Program-made: the position numbers and the translations under genes
The notes under the pieces: model-generated
The model's database searches: none
The model's input: only the letters and a program-made list of their open reading frames with translations
What the model was told of the DNA's origin: nothing
Shown here: positions 50,152-59,126 of the stretch, piece by piece
How positions within the stretch are numbered: the stretch's first letter is position 1
Layout: every line of letters starts with the position of its first letter
Assembly: GCA_964619585.1 (NCBI GenBank)
Contig: CAZUCO010000004.1
Coordinates: forward strand, 1-64,000
Source: JASLCR01 sp964619585
GTDB lineage: Bacteria; Patescibacteriota; Saccharimonadia; Saccharimonadales; Saccharimonadaceae
Direction: 5' to 3'
DNA: 64,000 nt

Positions 50152-51066
50152 CTACACCTCTACGGCCATTTTTGCTTCGTGCTTTTCTTTGCATTCTTTT
50201 GTATGAAAGAGCAGGTCGGGATTTTCTTTGCAATTTTCACATATAAGTACAAGATCATTACACTCCATATGTGCACAGTTCTCGAAATTGCTTGTCTTGC
50301 CCTCGCAGTGGGTACATTCGCCAATTGTCTTTGCATGATCAGAAAAATCTACCGTCATACGGTCGTCAAAGACTCGGAGGCTACCCTCCCATAGTCCGTC
50401 ATCGCCGTACGCTTCACCGTACTTCACAATACCGCCGTCAATTTGGTAGACATCTTTGAAGCCACGTTTTTTCATCATGGCAGAGATAACTTCGCAGCGT
50501 ATACCGCCAGTGCAATAGGTAACGATTTTCTTGTCTTTGATATCGTCGTATTTATCACTTTCAAGTTCCGCTATAAAATCACGTGATGTATTCGTGTTTG
50601 GCACCACCGCATTTTTGAATTTGCCGATCTTTGCCTCGTGCTCATTGCGGCCGTCAAAGAATACTACATCATCACCATATTTCTCAACCAGTTCATGTAC
50701 CTGCTTTGGCTTGATATGTTTGCCGCCGCCAATCACACCGTTTTCATCAACATCAAATTCATTGTCAGAATTCTTAAAGCCCACCAACTCACGGCGATGC
50801 TTTACACTCATGCGTGGGAAATCTTCTCTGCTACCATCGCTCCATTTAAAAACAATATTTTTAAAGCCTTCAAACTTTTTGGTTTCTTTAATGTATTTTT
50901 TAAGATCATCCACCTCACCACCAACCGTACCGTTCAGACCATGCTGACTGACAAGAATTCGACCATTCAGATTTAGGCTGTCGCAAAGTGTTTTTTGCCA
51001 CAACTTCACAGCCTCCGGGTCTTTCACCGGCGTGAATTTATAGTAGAGCAGAATCTTTTGCATCAA
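50152..51066 (-). CDS. trhO: tRNA uridine hydroxylase TrhO (rhodanese family)
   Basis: 304 aa. Rhodanese domain with active-site Cys in VTYCTGGIRCEVISAMM, preceded by the family segment NGTVGGEVDDLKKYI and FFDGRNEHEAKIGKF, and a C-terminal Cys-rich zinc-like region (CTHCEGKTSNFENCAHMECNDLVLICENC). TrhO makes 5-hydroxyuridine at tRNA position 34. Start could be either of the first two Met codons. Confidence 0.9.
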   Translation of the reverse strand: MMQKILLYYKFTPVKDPEAVKLWQKTLCDSLNLNGRILVSQHGLNGTVGGEVDDLKKYIKETKKFEGFKNIVFKWSDGSREDFPRMSVKHRRELVGFKNSDNEFDVDENGVIGGGKHIKPKQVHELVEKYGDDVVFFDGRNEHEAKIGKFKNAVVPNTNTSRDFIAELESDKYDDIKDKKIVTYCTGGIRCEVISAMMKKRGFKDVYQIDGGIVKYGEAYGDDGLWEGSLRVFDDRMTVDFSDHAKTIGECTHCEGKTSNFENCAHMECNDLVLICENCKENPDLLFHTKECKEKHEAKMAVEV

Positions 51067-51089
51067 GCAATATTATAGCACATTTACCC

Positions 51090-51341
51090 CTATAGATTGA
51101 AGATGATAGCCAGCTCTTGCTCCGTATAGCCAAGAACACTTGCGAGTTTATCCAGCTGCTGGAATTTACAGTATTTTATTGGCTGACCATTGGCTGAGTA
51201 TATGCGGTAGTAGTGGTCAAAACGTCGTATCTCGCCCTTAAAATTCTTTGCGGTCGTTGGTTCGTCGATACGCCTGATCACCCATCCAGGCGGCTCTGTA
51301 TCAAGAATTCGTTTGATTTTTGCATAATGATTAAACGCCAT
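51090..51341 (-). CDS. Hypothetical protein (83 aa)
   Basis: 83 aa, no family recognised. WVIRRIDEPTTAKNFKGEIRRFDHYYRIYSANGQPIKYCKFQQL suggests a small alpha/beta fold with basic surface. No membrane segment. It lies 24 bp upstream of trhO on the same strand and may be co-transcribed. Confidence 0.55.
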   Translation of the reverse strand: MAFNHYAKIKRILDTEPPGWVIRRIDEPTTAKNFKGEIRRFDHYYRIYSANGQPIKYCKFQQLDKLASVLGYTEQELAIIFNL

Positions 51342-51370
51342 AGCTCTAGTATACGAGGTACAATGAGACT

Positions 51371-52090
51371 ATGCCTCGACATCATGAATATTCTCAACAT
51401 TTTTTACGTAGCCCACGACTTGTGGCTGAGCTAGTTGGTCATTCCAATATACGCAAAAATGACACCGTGTATGATCTCGGTGCTGGGAGTGGCATTATAT
51501 CAAGCGTACTTACAAGACGATGCAAAAATGTTGTTGCAGTGGAAATTGAGCCAGCAGCCTTGAGTAAACTAGAGGCAAATCTTGGCGCGTCAGCAAACGT
51601 TACTATACTCAGAGAAGACATCCTGAAACTAACTCCACCTGAAGAGCCCTACAAAATCTTCTCTAATATTCCGTTTAGTCTGAGTGCAGACATCGTGCGT
51701 AAATTCGTTTTTGCAGATCAACCACCAAAGAGTATGTATTTCATCGCTCAGAAGCAATTTGCCCGCAAGCTCGTACCTGGTGATGATCACTTCACCTCGC
51801 AGCTTGGTGCAGAAATTGGTCCACTTTTTACTGTGCGTATCCGAAAACCACTCAGAAAGACAGATTTCACCCCACCCCCAGCTGTTGACACCGTTCTTCT
51901 TGAGCTGAAGCAGCGCGAGACCTCTCTCATTAAGGTCAGCCTGGTTGCATCATATCGTGATTTCATCCGTCGTTGTTTTAGCGACCAGAAATACTTTACT
52001 CAGCTGCAAAAACCTTTTTCTGCCGAACTACGACCCTCACAGCTGACACTCGAACAATGGATACAGCTCTATGCTACGATAAAAGCATGA
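51371..52090 (+). CDS. rRNA adenine N6-methyltransferase, Erm-like
   Basis: 239 aa. SAM-binding VYDLGAGSGIISSVL, VVAVEIEPAAL and the catalytic NIPFSLSADIVRKF follow the Erm/KsgA pattern. The N-terminal YSQHFLRSPRLVAELV and the NIPF form are closer to Erm, which methylates A2058 of 23S rRNA and gives macrolide resistance. The C-terminus (FIRRCFSDQKYFTQLQKPF) is Erm-like too. A KsgA role cannot be excluded. Followed by doxX-like gene with ATGA overlap. Confidence 0.8.
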   Translation: MPRHHEYSQHFLRSPRLVAELVGHSNIRKNDTVYDLGAGSGIISSVLTRRCKNVVAVEIEPAALSKLEANLGASANVTILREDILKLTPPEEPYKIFSNIPFSLSADIVRKFVFADQPPKSMYFIAQKQFARKLVPGDDHFTSQLGAEIGPLFTVRIRKPLRKTDFTPPPAVDTVLLELKQRETSLIKVSLVASYRDFIRRCFSDQKYFTQLQKPFSAELRPSQLTLEQWIQLYATIKA

Positions 52091-52539
52091 GCAACTTCCA
52101 AACTTTTGATCACTGGTTTATAGGCTTCGCCAAACGATACTCTAGGTGGATCGCTCGCGTTGCACTATTTGTTATCTTCTTTTACTTCGGATTCCTCAAA
52201 CTTGTTGGCGCAAGCCCCGCTAGTGAGCTTGCACTTGGATTCGCTACTCAGATGGGCATGGGTGCGTATGCCCATGAGCTATTCATCGCGCTTGCCTTTG
52301 CTGAATGTGTTATCGGTCTGATGATCATGATCCCAAAACTGACTCGTCCAGCTATATTACTGATGCTACTTCATATGGTATTGGTATCCGCACCTCTCCT
52401 GCTCTACCCTGAGGCTGTTTGGTCAGCGCCATTCGTTCCAAATCTCGAAGGCCAGTATATTATCAAAAATGCAGCGCTTGTTGCCCTAGCACTCGGACTA
52501 GTTGCCGCCACAAAACCAATCAGCTCACGCAAACATTGA
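52087..52539 (+). CDS. DoxX-like membrane protein
   Basis: 150 aa from ATG 52087, four membrane helices. WIARVALFVIFFYFGFLKLVGA and AHELFIALAFAECVIGLMIMIP match the DoxX/DoxD-like family, and YPEAVWSAPFVPNLEGQYIIKNAALVA is the conserved end. Function unknown; linked to redox in other bacteria. Coupled to the methyltransferase gene by ATGA. Confidence 0.8.
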   Translation: MSNFQTFDHWFIGFAKRYSRWIARVALFVIFFYFGFLKLVGASPASELALGFATQMGMGAYAHELFIALAFAECVIGLMIMIPKLTRPAILLMLLHMVLVSAPLLLYPEAVWSAPFVPNLEGQYIIKNAALVALALGLVAATKPISSRKH

Positions 52540-52665
52540 CGGCGATATAGACAATCGATACACTAGTATTACTATGATTCATACTCTGAATCCTCTACTC
52601 GTGCATGTTTGGACGGACCAAACCACTGACGAATAATTATAGAAATTCTTATCGAGGGAGACAAT

Positions 52666-54414
52666 TTGAACATCAACAAAGAGACATTGAAGCTCTACTG
52701 GCAACAAGTGCGTCGTCACCGGGTCAGTTTTGTCATTATGCTGGTAGCTATTCCGGTCGGTGCAACGTTAATCGATAGCATACTGCCGTATCTTCTCAGT
52801 GAAGCAATTGGTTCGATTAGTAACAACGGTAGTGCCCAGCTCTATACCCTCCTAGCACTTGCAGCCATGATTGGTGTCGTCGGAGCATGCTTAAACTTTA
52901 TTGGATTCCGGGCTATGGCGTATCACGAGGCGCATATTCTTGCTAATCTCCGTGAATCTACATTTGTTAGCCTGATGCGGAAGGATCATCAATTCTTTAC
53001 TAACCAGAAGATCGGGGCAATGACCAGCCGGTACATTGACTTTGTACGGAATCACATCACCCTCCAAGACCTATTTATTATTCGCACCCTCGGTTTTATT
53101 ATGACCGTCGGAAGCGGACTTGTTATTTTGTTTGCACATTCATGGATTGTCGCAATGATTGTCATAGCAATGATTGTCCTCCTCGTTATCGAAATCCGCT
53201 GGGGAACAAAAAAGCGTGCTCCATGGAGACATGAGCGCAGAACTTTGGTATCCGAGATTCACGGTACTGTTGCAGATGCGCTCACAAACAATCTGACGGT
53301 GCGCACATTTGCGGGCGAAACACGCGAGATCAAGCACCTACAGACAATGACTAAGCGTTTCACCAAGCTCTACAAAAAAGATATTGGTTTTCTTGTCGCT
53401 GAAGGTTCTTCTCGTGTTGCCATCATGGTGATCATACAGGTTGTTGCAATCGTTATCTCAGCAACTATGGTTGCAAATGGTTCTATGAGTATCGCAGCAG
53501 CTATTTTCGTACTCGCTTACATGCAACGTATCGGATCACAGCTTTTTGTACTCGGTGATATTATCAATGGCTACGACCAAGCCTTTTTGGATGCGCAACC
53601 GATGACTGAAATGCTTTTGACAGACAATATAGTCAATGATGACAAGCAGGCGCACCGTCTTACGATATCATCACCATCGATTGACTTCTCTGAAGTATCA
53701 TACCGCTACCCAGATGGTGTTGTTGATGTACTTGATACCATCTCCCTCCGTATTCCGGCTGGGCAAAAAGTTGGTATGGTTGGACACTCGGGTGCAGGCA
53801 AGTCAACCATCGTGCAGTTGCTACTTCGTTTTAGTGATGTGACAAAAGGTTTGATTAAGATTGATGGCCACGATATTCGCACTATCACCCAGGAGAGTCT
53901 TCGCGAAAATATCAGCTATGTGCCACAAGAACCCCTCATGTTCCATCGTTCCCTGCGTGAAAACATTGCCTACGGCAAGGCGGATGCAACCGACAAAGAG
54001 ATTATCGCAGCAGCCAAAAAAGCTCATGCACTGGAGTTTATCAACAAACTGCCACAAGGACTCGACACGACCGTTGGTGAGCGAGGCATCAAACTAAGTG
54101 GTGGCCAACGACAACGAATCGCCATCGCCCGGGCGATCCTAAAGGATGCGCCGATACTTGTACTCGACGAGGCAACCGCGGCCCTTGACTCGGAGAGTGA
54201 AAAACTTATCCAGGCTAGCCTTGATGAACTTATGAAGGGCCGCACCTCTATCGTAGTCGCCCACCGCCTTTCGACCATCGCTAAGCTTGATCGAATCATT
54301 GTGCTTGGTGAAGGAAAGATCATTGAAGATGGCACACATAAAGAACTCCTAGAAAAAGGTGGTACATACGCGTCACTTTGGAATCACCAGTCTGGTGGAT
54401 TTATCGAGGAATAA
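52666..54414 (+). CDS. ABC exporter, fused permease and ATPase
   Basis: 582 aa from TTG 52666, with GAGGGAG 6 nt upstream. Six membrane helices (~20-300), then the ATPase: Walker A GHSGAGKST, Q-loop YVPQEP, signature LSGGQRQR, Walker B ILVLDEATAALD, H-loop VVAHRLST. Type IV half-transporter (MsbA/LmrA style) acting as a dimer. Substrate unknown. Not in an operon. Confidence 0.92.
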   Translation: MNINKETLKLYWQQVRRHRVSFVIMLVAIPVGATLIDSILPYLLSEAIGSISNNGSAQLYTLLALAAMIGVVGACLNFIGFRAMAYHEAHILANLRESTFVSLMRKDHQFFTNQKIGAMTSRYIDFVRNHITLQDLFIIRTLGFIMTVGSGLVILFAHSWIVAMIVIAMIVLLVIEIRWGTKKRAPWRHERRTLVSEIHGTVADALTNNLTVRTFAGETREIKHLQTMTKRFTKLYKKDIGFLVAEGSSRVAIMVIIQVVAIVISATMVANGSMSIAAAIFVLAYMQRIGSQLFVLGDIINGYDQAFLDAQPMTEMLLTDNIVNDDKQAHRLTISSPSIDFSEVSYRYPDGVVDVLDTISLRIPAGQKVGMVGHSGAGKSTIVQLLLRFSDVTKGLIKIDGHDIRTITQESLRENISYVPQEPLMFHRSLRENIAYGKADATDKEIIAAAKKAHALEFINKLPQGLDTTVGERGIKLSGGQRQRIAIARAILKDAPILVLDEATAALDSESEKLIQASLDELMKGRTSIVVAHRLSTIAKLDRIIVLGEGKIIEDGTHKELLEKGGTYASLWNHQSGGFIEE

Positions 54415-54429
54415 AAGATTTCTTTATTG

Positions 54430-55161
54430 TTACTCAGCTTTGTCGGTTGATGCTTCGCTTGCTTCACCTTCAGCCGGAGCTTCAGCTTCACCATTTTCAG
54501 ACTCAACTTCAGACTCGTCTTCCGCCTCACCTGCTGCAGCTTCATTTGCAGCCTGAAGAGCACTTGGCTCCCATACGCTTGCGACAACAAGCTCGGTCAC
54601 ACTATGGTGCTCTTCATCATCGTCACCATGACCACTCTCGTGCTCTACAAGTTCTACATTCTCTGGTAGTGCAATCGTCTCAAGTAGCAGTTTCTCGCCA
54701 GCTTCTTTGAGTGGACGAATATCAGCGCGAAGGGCATCAGGTAGGTCCATTGGAAGAGCCTTAACCTCGATCTTCTCTAGCGTCTGTAGCACGATGAGAC
54801 CATTCTTCTCTGCTTCAGATTCACCTTCACCATCAAGGATGATAGGTACCTCTGCAACAACCGGCTCACTTGCTTTCACCGCGTGGAACGATACGTGACG
54901 GATCACTCCCTTGACTGGGTCAAAATCAACATCTTTGATCATAGCAATCTTTTTCTTACCGCCAATATTTAAGTGTACTGGTGCGTGTGTGCCTGCTTGC
55001 TTGTAAGTCTTAAGCATGACACCTTCTGCAACCTGCACACTGATTGGGTCAATGCCTGGGCCGTATACAACAGCTGGGATCAGGCCTTCATTTCGTAGTG
55101 TTTTGACTTTTTTACCGTGCACGGTACGCTCGTCAAGCGCGAGGGCTATTTTATCTCCCAT
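54430..55161 (-). CDS. rplY: 50S ribosomal protein L25 (Ctc form)
   Basis: 243 aa. N-terminal 5S-rRNA-binding domain (VKTLRNEGLIPAVVYGPGIDPISV, VDFDPVKGVIRHVSFHAV) and a C-terminal beta domain (ALPMDLPDALRADIRPL), followed by a ~50-residue acidic tail (Glu/Ala-rich). Binds 5S rRNA in the large subunit. It diverges from the DedA gene. Confidence 0.93.
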   Translation of the reverse strand: MGDKIALALDERTVHGKKVKTLRNEGLIPAVVYGPGIDPISVQVAEGVMLKTYKQAGTHAPVHLNIGGKKKIAMIKDVDFDPVKGVIRHVSFHAVKASEPVVAEVPIILDGEGESEAEKNGLIVLQTLEKIEVKALPMDLPDALRADIRPLKEAGEKLLLETIALPENVELVEHESGHGDDDEEHHSVTELVVASVWEPSALQAANEAAAGEAEDESEVESENGEAEAPAEGEASEASTDKAE

Positions 55162-55242
55162 CTCTCTCCCTTTCTTTGGATACCTTTACGGAGTTTAATT
55201 TTTACTAACTTTTATAGTACCACATCTGTTACAATAAAGGAA

Positions 55243-55899
55243 GTGGAAGCAATCTTAGAATTTATTACTCACCTTGGCTGGCTGGCAGTCGCCGCTACTA
55301 TTTTTGCCGAGAGTGGCCTACTGATCGGCTTCTTCCTTCCCGGTGATAGCCTGCTCTTCACCGCAGGATTTCTCGTACAGCAGAATATTCTCCCTATTAA
55401 TATTCATGTTTTTGTTGTTGTACTGTTTTTTGCCGCTGTACTTGGGGATAGCGTTGGCTACACCTTTGGTAAGAAGATTGGTCGCAAATTATTTGACCGA
55501 GAAAACACTCGCTTCTTCCGCAAAGAGAATCTTCAACGTGCTGAGGCATTCTACGAAAAACATGGGGCAAAGACAATCGTTATCGCACGTTTTGTGCCGA
55601 TAGTTCGAACATTTGCCCCTATTGTTGCTGGTTCGAGCAAAATGCCGTACCGTACCTTCCTGGCTTTTAATATCATCGGGGGGGCGCTCTGGACAGTCAG
55701 CTTCACCTACCTTGGCTACTTTGCGGGTAAATTTCTTATCGACAAAGGCATTAATGTAGAGTACGCTGCCCTCATCATCATTGGCATTTCAGTGGCTCCC
55801 GTCTTGTTCCATATTCTGCTCGAAAAGGACCGACGAGGCAAACTCATCAAAGGCACCAAGCGAGAGATCGCTATTTTACTTGGTAGAAAAAAACGTTAG
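55243..55899 (+). CDS. DedA-family membrane protein
   Basis: 218 aa from GTG 55243, with AAAGGA unusually close (2 nt). Conserved ESGLLIGFFLPGDSLLFTAGFL, GKKIGRKLFDR and ARFVPIVRTFAPIVAGSSKMPY define DedA/SNARE-associated proteins, now viewed as phospholipid or undecaprenyl-phosphate flippases. Five to six helices. The start is less certain than the frame. Confidence 0.9.
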   Translation: MEAILEFITHLGWLAVAATIFAESGLLIGFFLPGDSLLFTAGFLVQQNILPINIHVFVVVLFFAAVLGDSVGYTFGKKIGRKLFDRENTRFFRKENLQRAEAFYEKHGAKTIVIARFVPIVRTFAPIVAGSSKMPYRTFLAFNIIGGALWTVSFTYLGYFAGKFLIDKGINVEYAALIIIGISVAPVLFHILLEKDRRGKLIKGTKREIAILLGRKKR

Positions 55900-55906
55900 C
55901 TCTCTT

Positions 55907-58720
55907 CTAGAGTAGCGGCTTGAGATATTTACCGGTGAAGCTCTTTTGAGCCTTTACAACCTCTTCTGGCGTACCCTCGGCAACTACTGTACCACCCCCA
56001 GAACCGCCTTCAGGTCCCATATCAATCACATGATCGGCCGATTTGATAACATCGAGATTGTGCTCAATGATCACCATGCTATTACCCCCCTCAACCAGTT
56101 GCTGCAAGATTCCGAGTAATCGCTTCACATCAGCCGAATGGAGTCCAGTGGTCGGCTCATCGAGAATATACATTGTTTTGCCCGTACTACGACGACTCAG
56201 CTCACTAGCAAGTTTGATACGCTGCGCTTCACCACCTGAAAATGTTGTAGCCGGCTGGCCAAGTTTGATGTATCCGAGACCAACATCAACCAGTGTATCG
56301 AGCTTACGAGCAATGCTTGGCACATTTTCAAAGAACTTGGCTGCCTGCTCGACCGTCATCTCAAGCACGTCAGAAATCGTCTTTTCTTTGTATTTAATCT
56401 CGAGGGCTTCACGATTGTACCGTTTCCCTTTACATTCATCGCAAGTTACGTAGACATCTGGCAAGAAGTGCATTTCAATCTTAATCACGCCATCACCTTG
56501 ACAATTTTCACAGCGGCCACCCTTTACATTGAAACTGAAGCGCCCTGCTTTGTAGCCACGGATGTTAGCCTCGGTTGTACCAGCAAAGAGTTCACGAATC
56601 GGCGTAAATACACCAGTGTAAGTAGCGGGATTTGATCGTGGCGTACGGCCAATCGCTGATTGATCGATGATAATTGCCTTATCAAGCTGCTTGATGCCCT
56701 CGATATTATCATGTTTGCCTGGCACTTCCTGAGCACGATGTAACCGCGCAGACAATTCTTTTGCTAGGATGTCATTTACAAGCGTTGACTTACCACTACC
56801 CGAAACACCCGATACAACGGTCATAATTCCGAGAGGGATAGTAACGTCAATGTTCTTTAGATTATTTTCCCGTGCACCAGTAATAGTGAGGTTCCTAGTT
56901 GAGTCTTTCTTTCGCCGTTTTTTAGGTACTTCGATCTTCTCTACTCCCGCAAGATATCTTCCGGTCAGGCTTGATGGATGCTTAGCGACTTCCGCCGGTG
57001 TACCATGTGCAACGACTTGACCACCATGCACTCCCGCGGCAGGACCAATATCTAGAAGATAGTCTGCTTCACGTATCGTATCTTCATCATGTTCAACAAC
57101 CAGGACAGTATTCCCAAGGTCACGAAGATGCTTCAGGGTAGCAATCAAGCGATCGTTATCCCTCTGATGAAGGCCAATCGATGGCTCGTCGAGAACGTAC
57201 AATACACCTTGAAGTCCGGAACCAATCTGAGTCGCTAGACGAATACGCTGCGCCTCACCCCCACTCAGAGTGTTAGCAGCACGTGAGAGCTCAAGGTACG
57301 TGAGACCGACATTACTCATAAAGCTCAGTCGATCTGTAATTTCTTTCATAATCTGACGGGCAATAAACAGTTCGTCATCTGTCAGGTTCAATGTCTGAGT
57401 GAATAGCTCCAGCGCTTCATCTACGCCAAGGTTACAGATATCCATAATATTGAGATCATGGACTGTTACCGCCAATACCACCGGCTTTAGGCGAGCACCG
57501 TTACAGGCATGGCACTTACGTTCACGCATGAAGCGTTCAATGTCACGGCGCATAAACTCGCTATCGGTTTCCTTGTGCCGGCGCTCAAGATTTGGGATCA
57601 CGCCCTCATACGTTGAAGCATAGCTCCGGCCACTACCAAGCTCTACCATATACTTCTGGCTACCTGTACCGTACAGGATTTTCTCAAGTACATCTGGTTC
57701 AAGTTCACCAACCGGTGTTTTAATATCAAATCCGTGTGCATCAGCTACTGCCGCAAGTTTTTTCATATACCAGGCATCAGAGTTGACTCGATTGTATGGA
57801 CGAATCGCACCCTCGGCTATCGTCAGCTTGGGGTTAAACACAAGATCAGGATCAACTTCAAGACGCGATCCAAGACCAGTACATACCGGACAAGCACCTT
57901 GTGGAGCATTAAAACTAAACAGTCTTGGCTCAAGCTCAGGAATATCTTCACCTGGATGATCAACACATGCATACCGCTGACTCAAAGTGGTTACCGTATC
58001 ATGATCAACATCAAACAACTCTACTACCCCACCGCCAATATCAAGTGCCTGCTCGATAGACTGAGTGATACGTGATTGCAAGCTTTGACTCATCGCCACA
58101 CGGTCAACCACAATTTCAATTGAATGTTTATATTTCTTATCAAGTACTGGAAATTCATCGAGAGCATACACAACACCATCGACTCGAGCACGCGCAAATC
58201 CCTGACGTGAAAACTGCTCTGGCACATGAGCAAACTCGCCTTTTTTATCCTTTGCAATCGGCGCCAATACGAGCAGTTTGGTCCCTTCGGGCGTTTTCAT
58301 AACTTCGTCAACAATCGCCTGCGCCGTACGACGCTCGACAGGTTTACCACAAACCGGACAATGTGGTACACCGATACGTGCAAAAAGAAGACGAAGGTAG
58401 TCGTAGATCTCAGTTACCGTAGCAACTGTTGAGCGCGGGTTACGGCTGGTGGACTTTTGATCAATCGAAATCGCTGGAGATAGACCTTCGATCTGGTCAA
58501 CGTCTGGTTTTTCCATCAATCCCAGGAACTGTCTTGCATAACTTGAGAGACTTTCCACGTAGCGTCGCTGACCTTCAGCATATATCGTGTCAAATGCAAG
58601 CGATGACTTACCCGAACCAGATAAACCGGTGATAACCACTAACTTATCACGAGGAATATCAACACTGATATTTTTTAGGTTGTGCTCCCTTGCACCAACA
58701 ACACGTAAGACATCTGACAT
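55907..58720 (-). CDS. uvrA: Excinuclease ABC subunit A UvrA
   Basis: 937 aa, normal length. Two ABC modules: GLSGSGKSSLAF and GVSGSGKSTLV as Walker A, LSGGEAQR and FSGGEAQRIKL as signatures, VLDEPSIGLH and ILDEPTTGLH as Walker B. The C-terminal zinc finger CENC...CDEC is complete, as is the earlier CPVC/CHAC pair. Finds DNA lesions and loads UvrB. It is a single gene, converging on dedA. Confidence 0.97.
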   Translation of the reverse strand: MSDVLRVVGAREHNLKNISVDIPRDKLVVITGLSGSGKSSLAFDTIYAEGQRRYVESLSSYARQFLGLMEKPDVDQIEGLSPAISIDQKSTSRNPRSTVATVTEIYDYLRLLFARIGVPHCPVCGKPVERRTAQAIVDEVMKTPEGTKLLVLAPIAKDKKGEFAHVPEQFSRQGFARARVDGVVYALDEFPVLDKKYKHSIEIVVDRVAMSQSLQSRITQSIEQALDIGGGVVELFDVDHDTVTTLSQRYACVDHPGEDIPELEPRLFSFNAPQGACPVCTGLGSRLEVDPDLVFNPKLTIAEGAIRPYNRVNSDAWYMKKLAAVADAHGFDIKTPVGELEPDVLEKILYGTGSQKYMVELGSGRSYASTYEGVIPNLERRHKETDSEFMRRDIERFMRERKCHACNGARLKPVVLAVTVHDLNIMDICNLGVDEALELFTQTLNLTDDELFIARQIMKEITDRLSFMSNVGLTYLELSRAANTLSGGEAQRIRLATQIGSGLQGVLYVLDEPSIGLHQRDNDRLIATLKHLRDLGNTVLVVEHDEDTIREADYLLDIGPAAGVHGGQVVAHGTPAEVAKHPSSLTGRYLAGVEKIEVPKKRRKKDSTRNLTITGARENNLKNIDVTIPLGIMTVVSGVSGSGKSTLVNDILAKELSARLHRAQEVPGKHDNIEGIKQLDKAIIIDQSAIGRTPRSNPATYTGVFTPIRELFAGTTEANIRGYKAGRFSFNVKGGRCENCQGDGVIKIEMHFLPDVYVTCDECKGKRYNREALEIKYKEKTISDVLEMTVEQAAKFFENVPSIARKLDTLVDVGLGYIKLGQPATTFSGGEAQRIKLASELSRRSTGKTMYILDEPTTGLHSADVKRLLGILQQLVEGGNSMVIIEHNLDVIKSADHVIDMGPEGGSGGGTVVAEGTPEEVVKAQKSFTGKYLKPLL

Positions 58721-58853
58721 AACACCTTATTATAGCGCTTATTTATGTTTTATACCACCCCGCCGGATAGCACAGACACTACATATGGTGCTTATGATTG
58801 CATATAATTGACTATTAGGCTATATTGATGCATAAATTAACTCACACCTATCC

Positions 58854-59126
58854 ATGAAATACACTGTCACTAAAATCTGCCTATTACTTTCCGCTCTATT
58901 TATCATGTTATCGTTTCACGTCGAGGAAACATTGGTGCGTTTTATTATTATGGGCGAAATCCCAGGCACAGACGTCAGTCTTTCACCAACTACCATGCTC
59001 GTTGTCTATAGCATTCTTATTCTTGCCCCAATCTGTATCGGTCTCTACAAGCTCTACGCTGCTTCACGTAACTACGCAAAAGCAAATTCTCATCTTCCAA
59101 AACGGCGCTATTCTCCACTAGCGTAG
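58854..59126 (+). CDS. Small membrane protein (90 aa)
   Basis: 90 aa. Two membrane helices (ICLLLSALFIMLSF and TMLVVYSILILAPICIGLYKLY), a short outer loop and a basic C-terminus (LPKRRYSPLA). Its 3' end overlaps the 3' end of sbcB by 19 bp on the opposite strand. No family recognised. Confidence 0.55.
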   Translation: MKYTVTKICLLLSALFIMLSFHVEETLVRFIIMGEIPGTDVSLSPTTMLVVYSILILAPICIGLYKLYAASRNYAKANSHLPKRRYSPLA

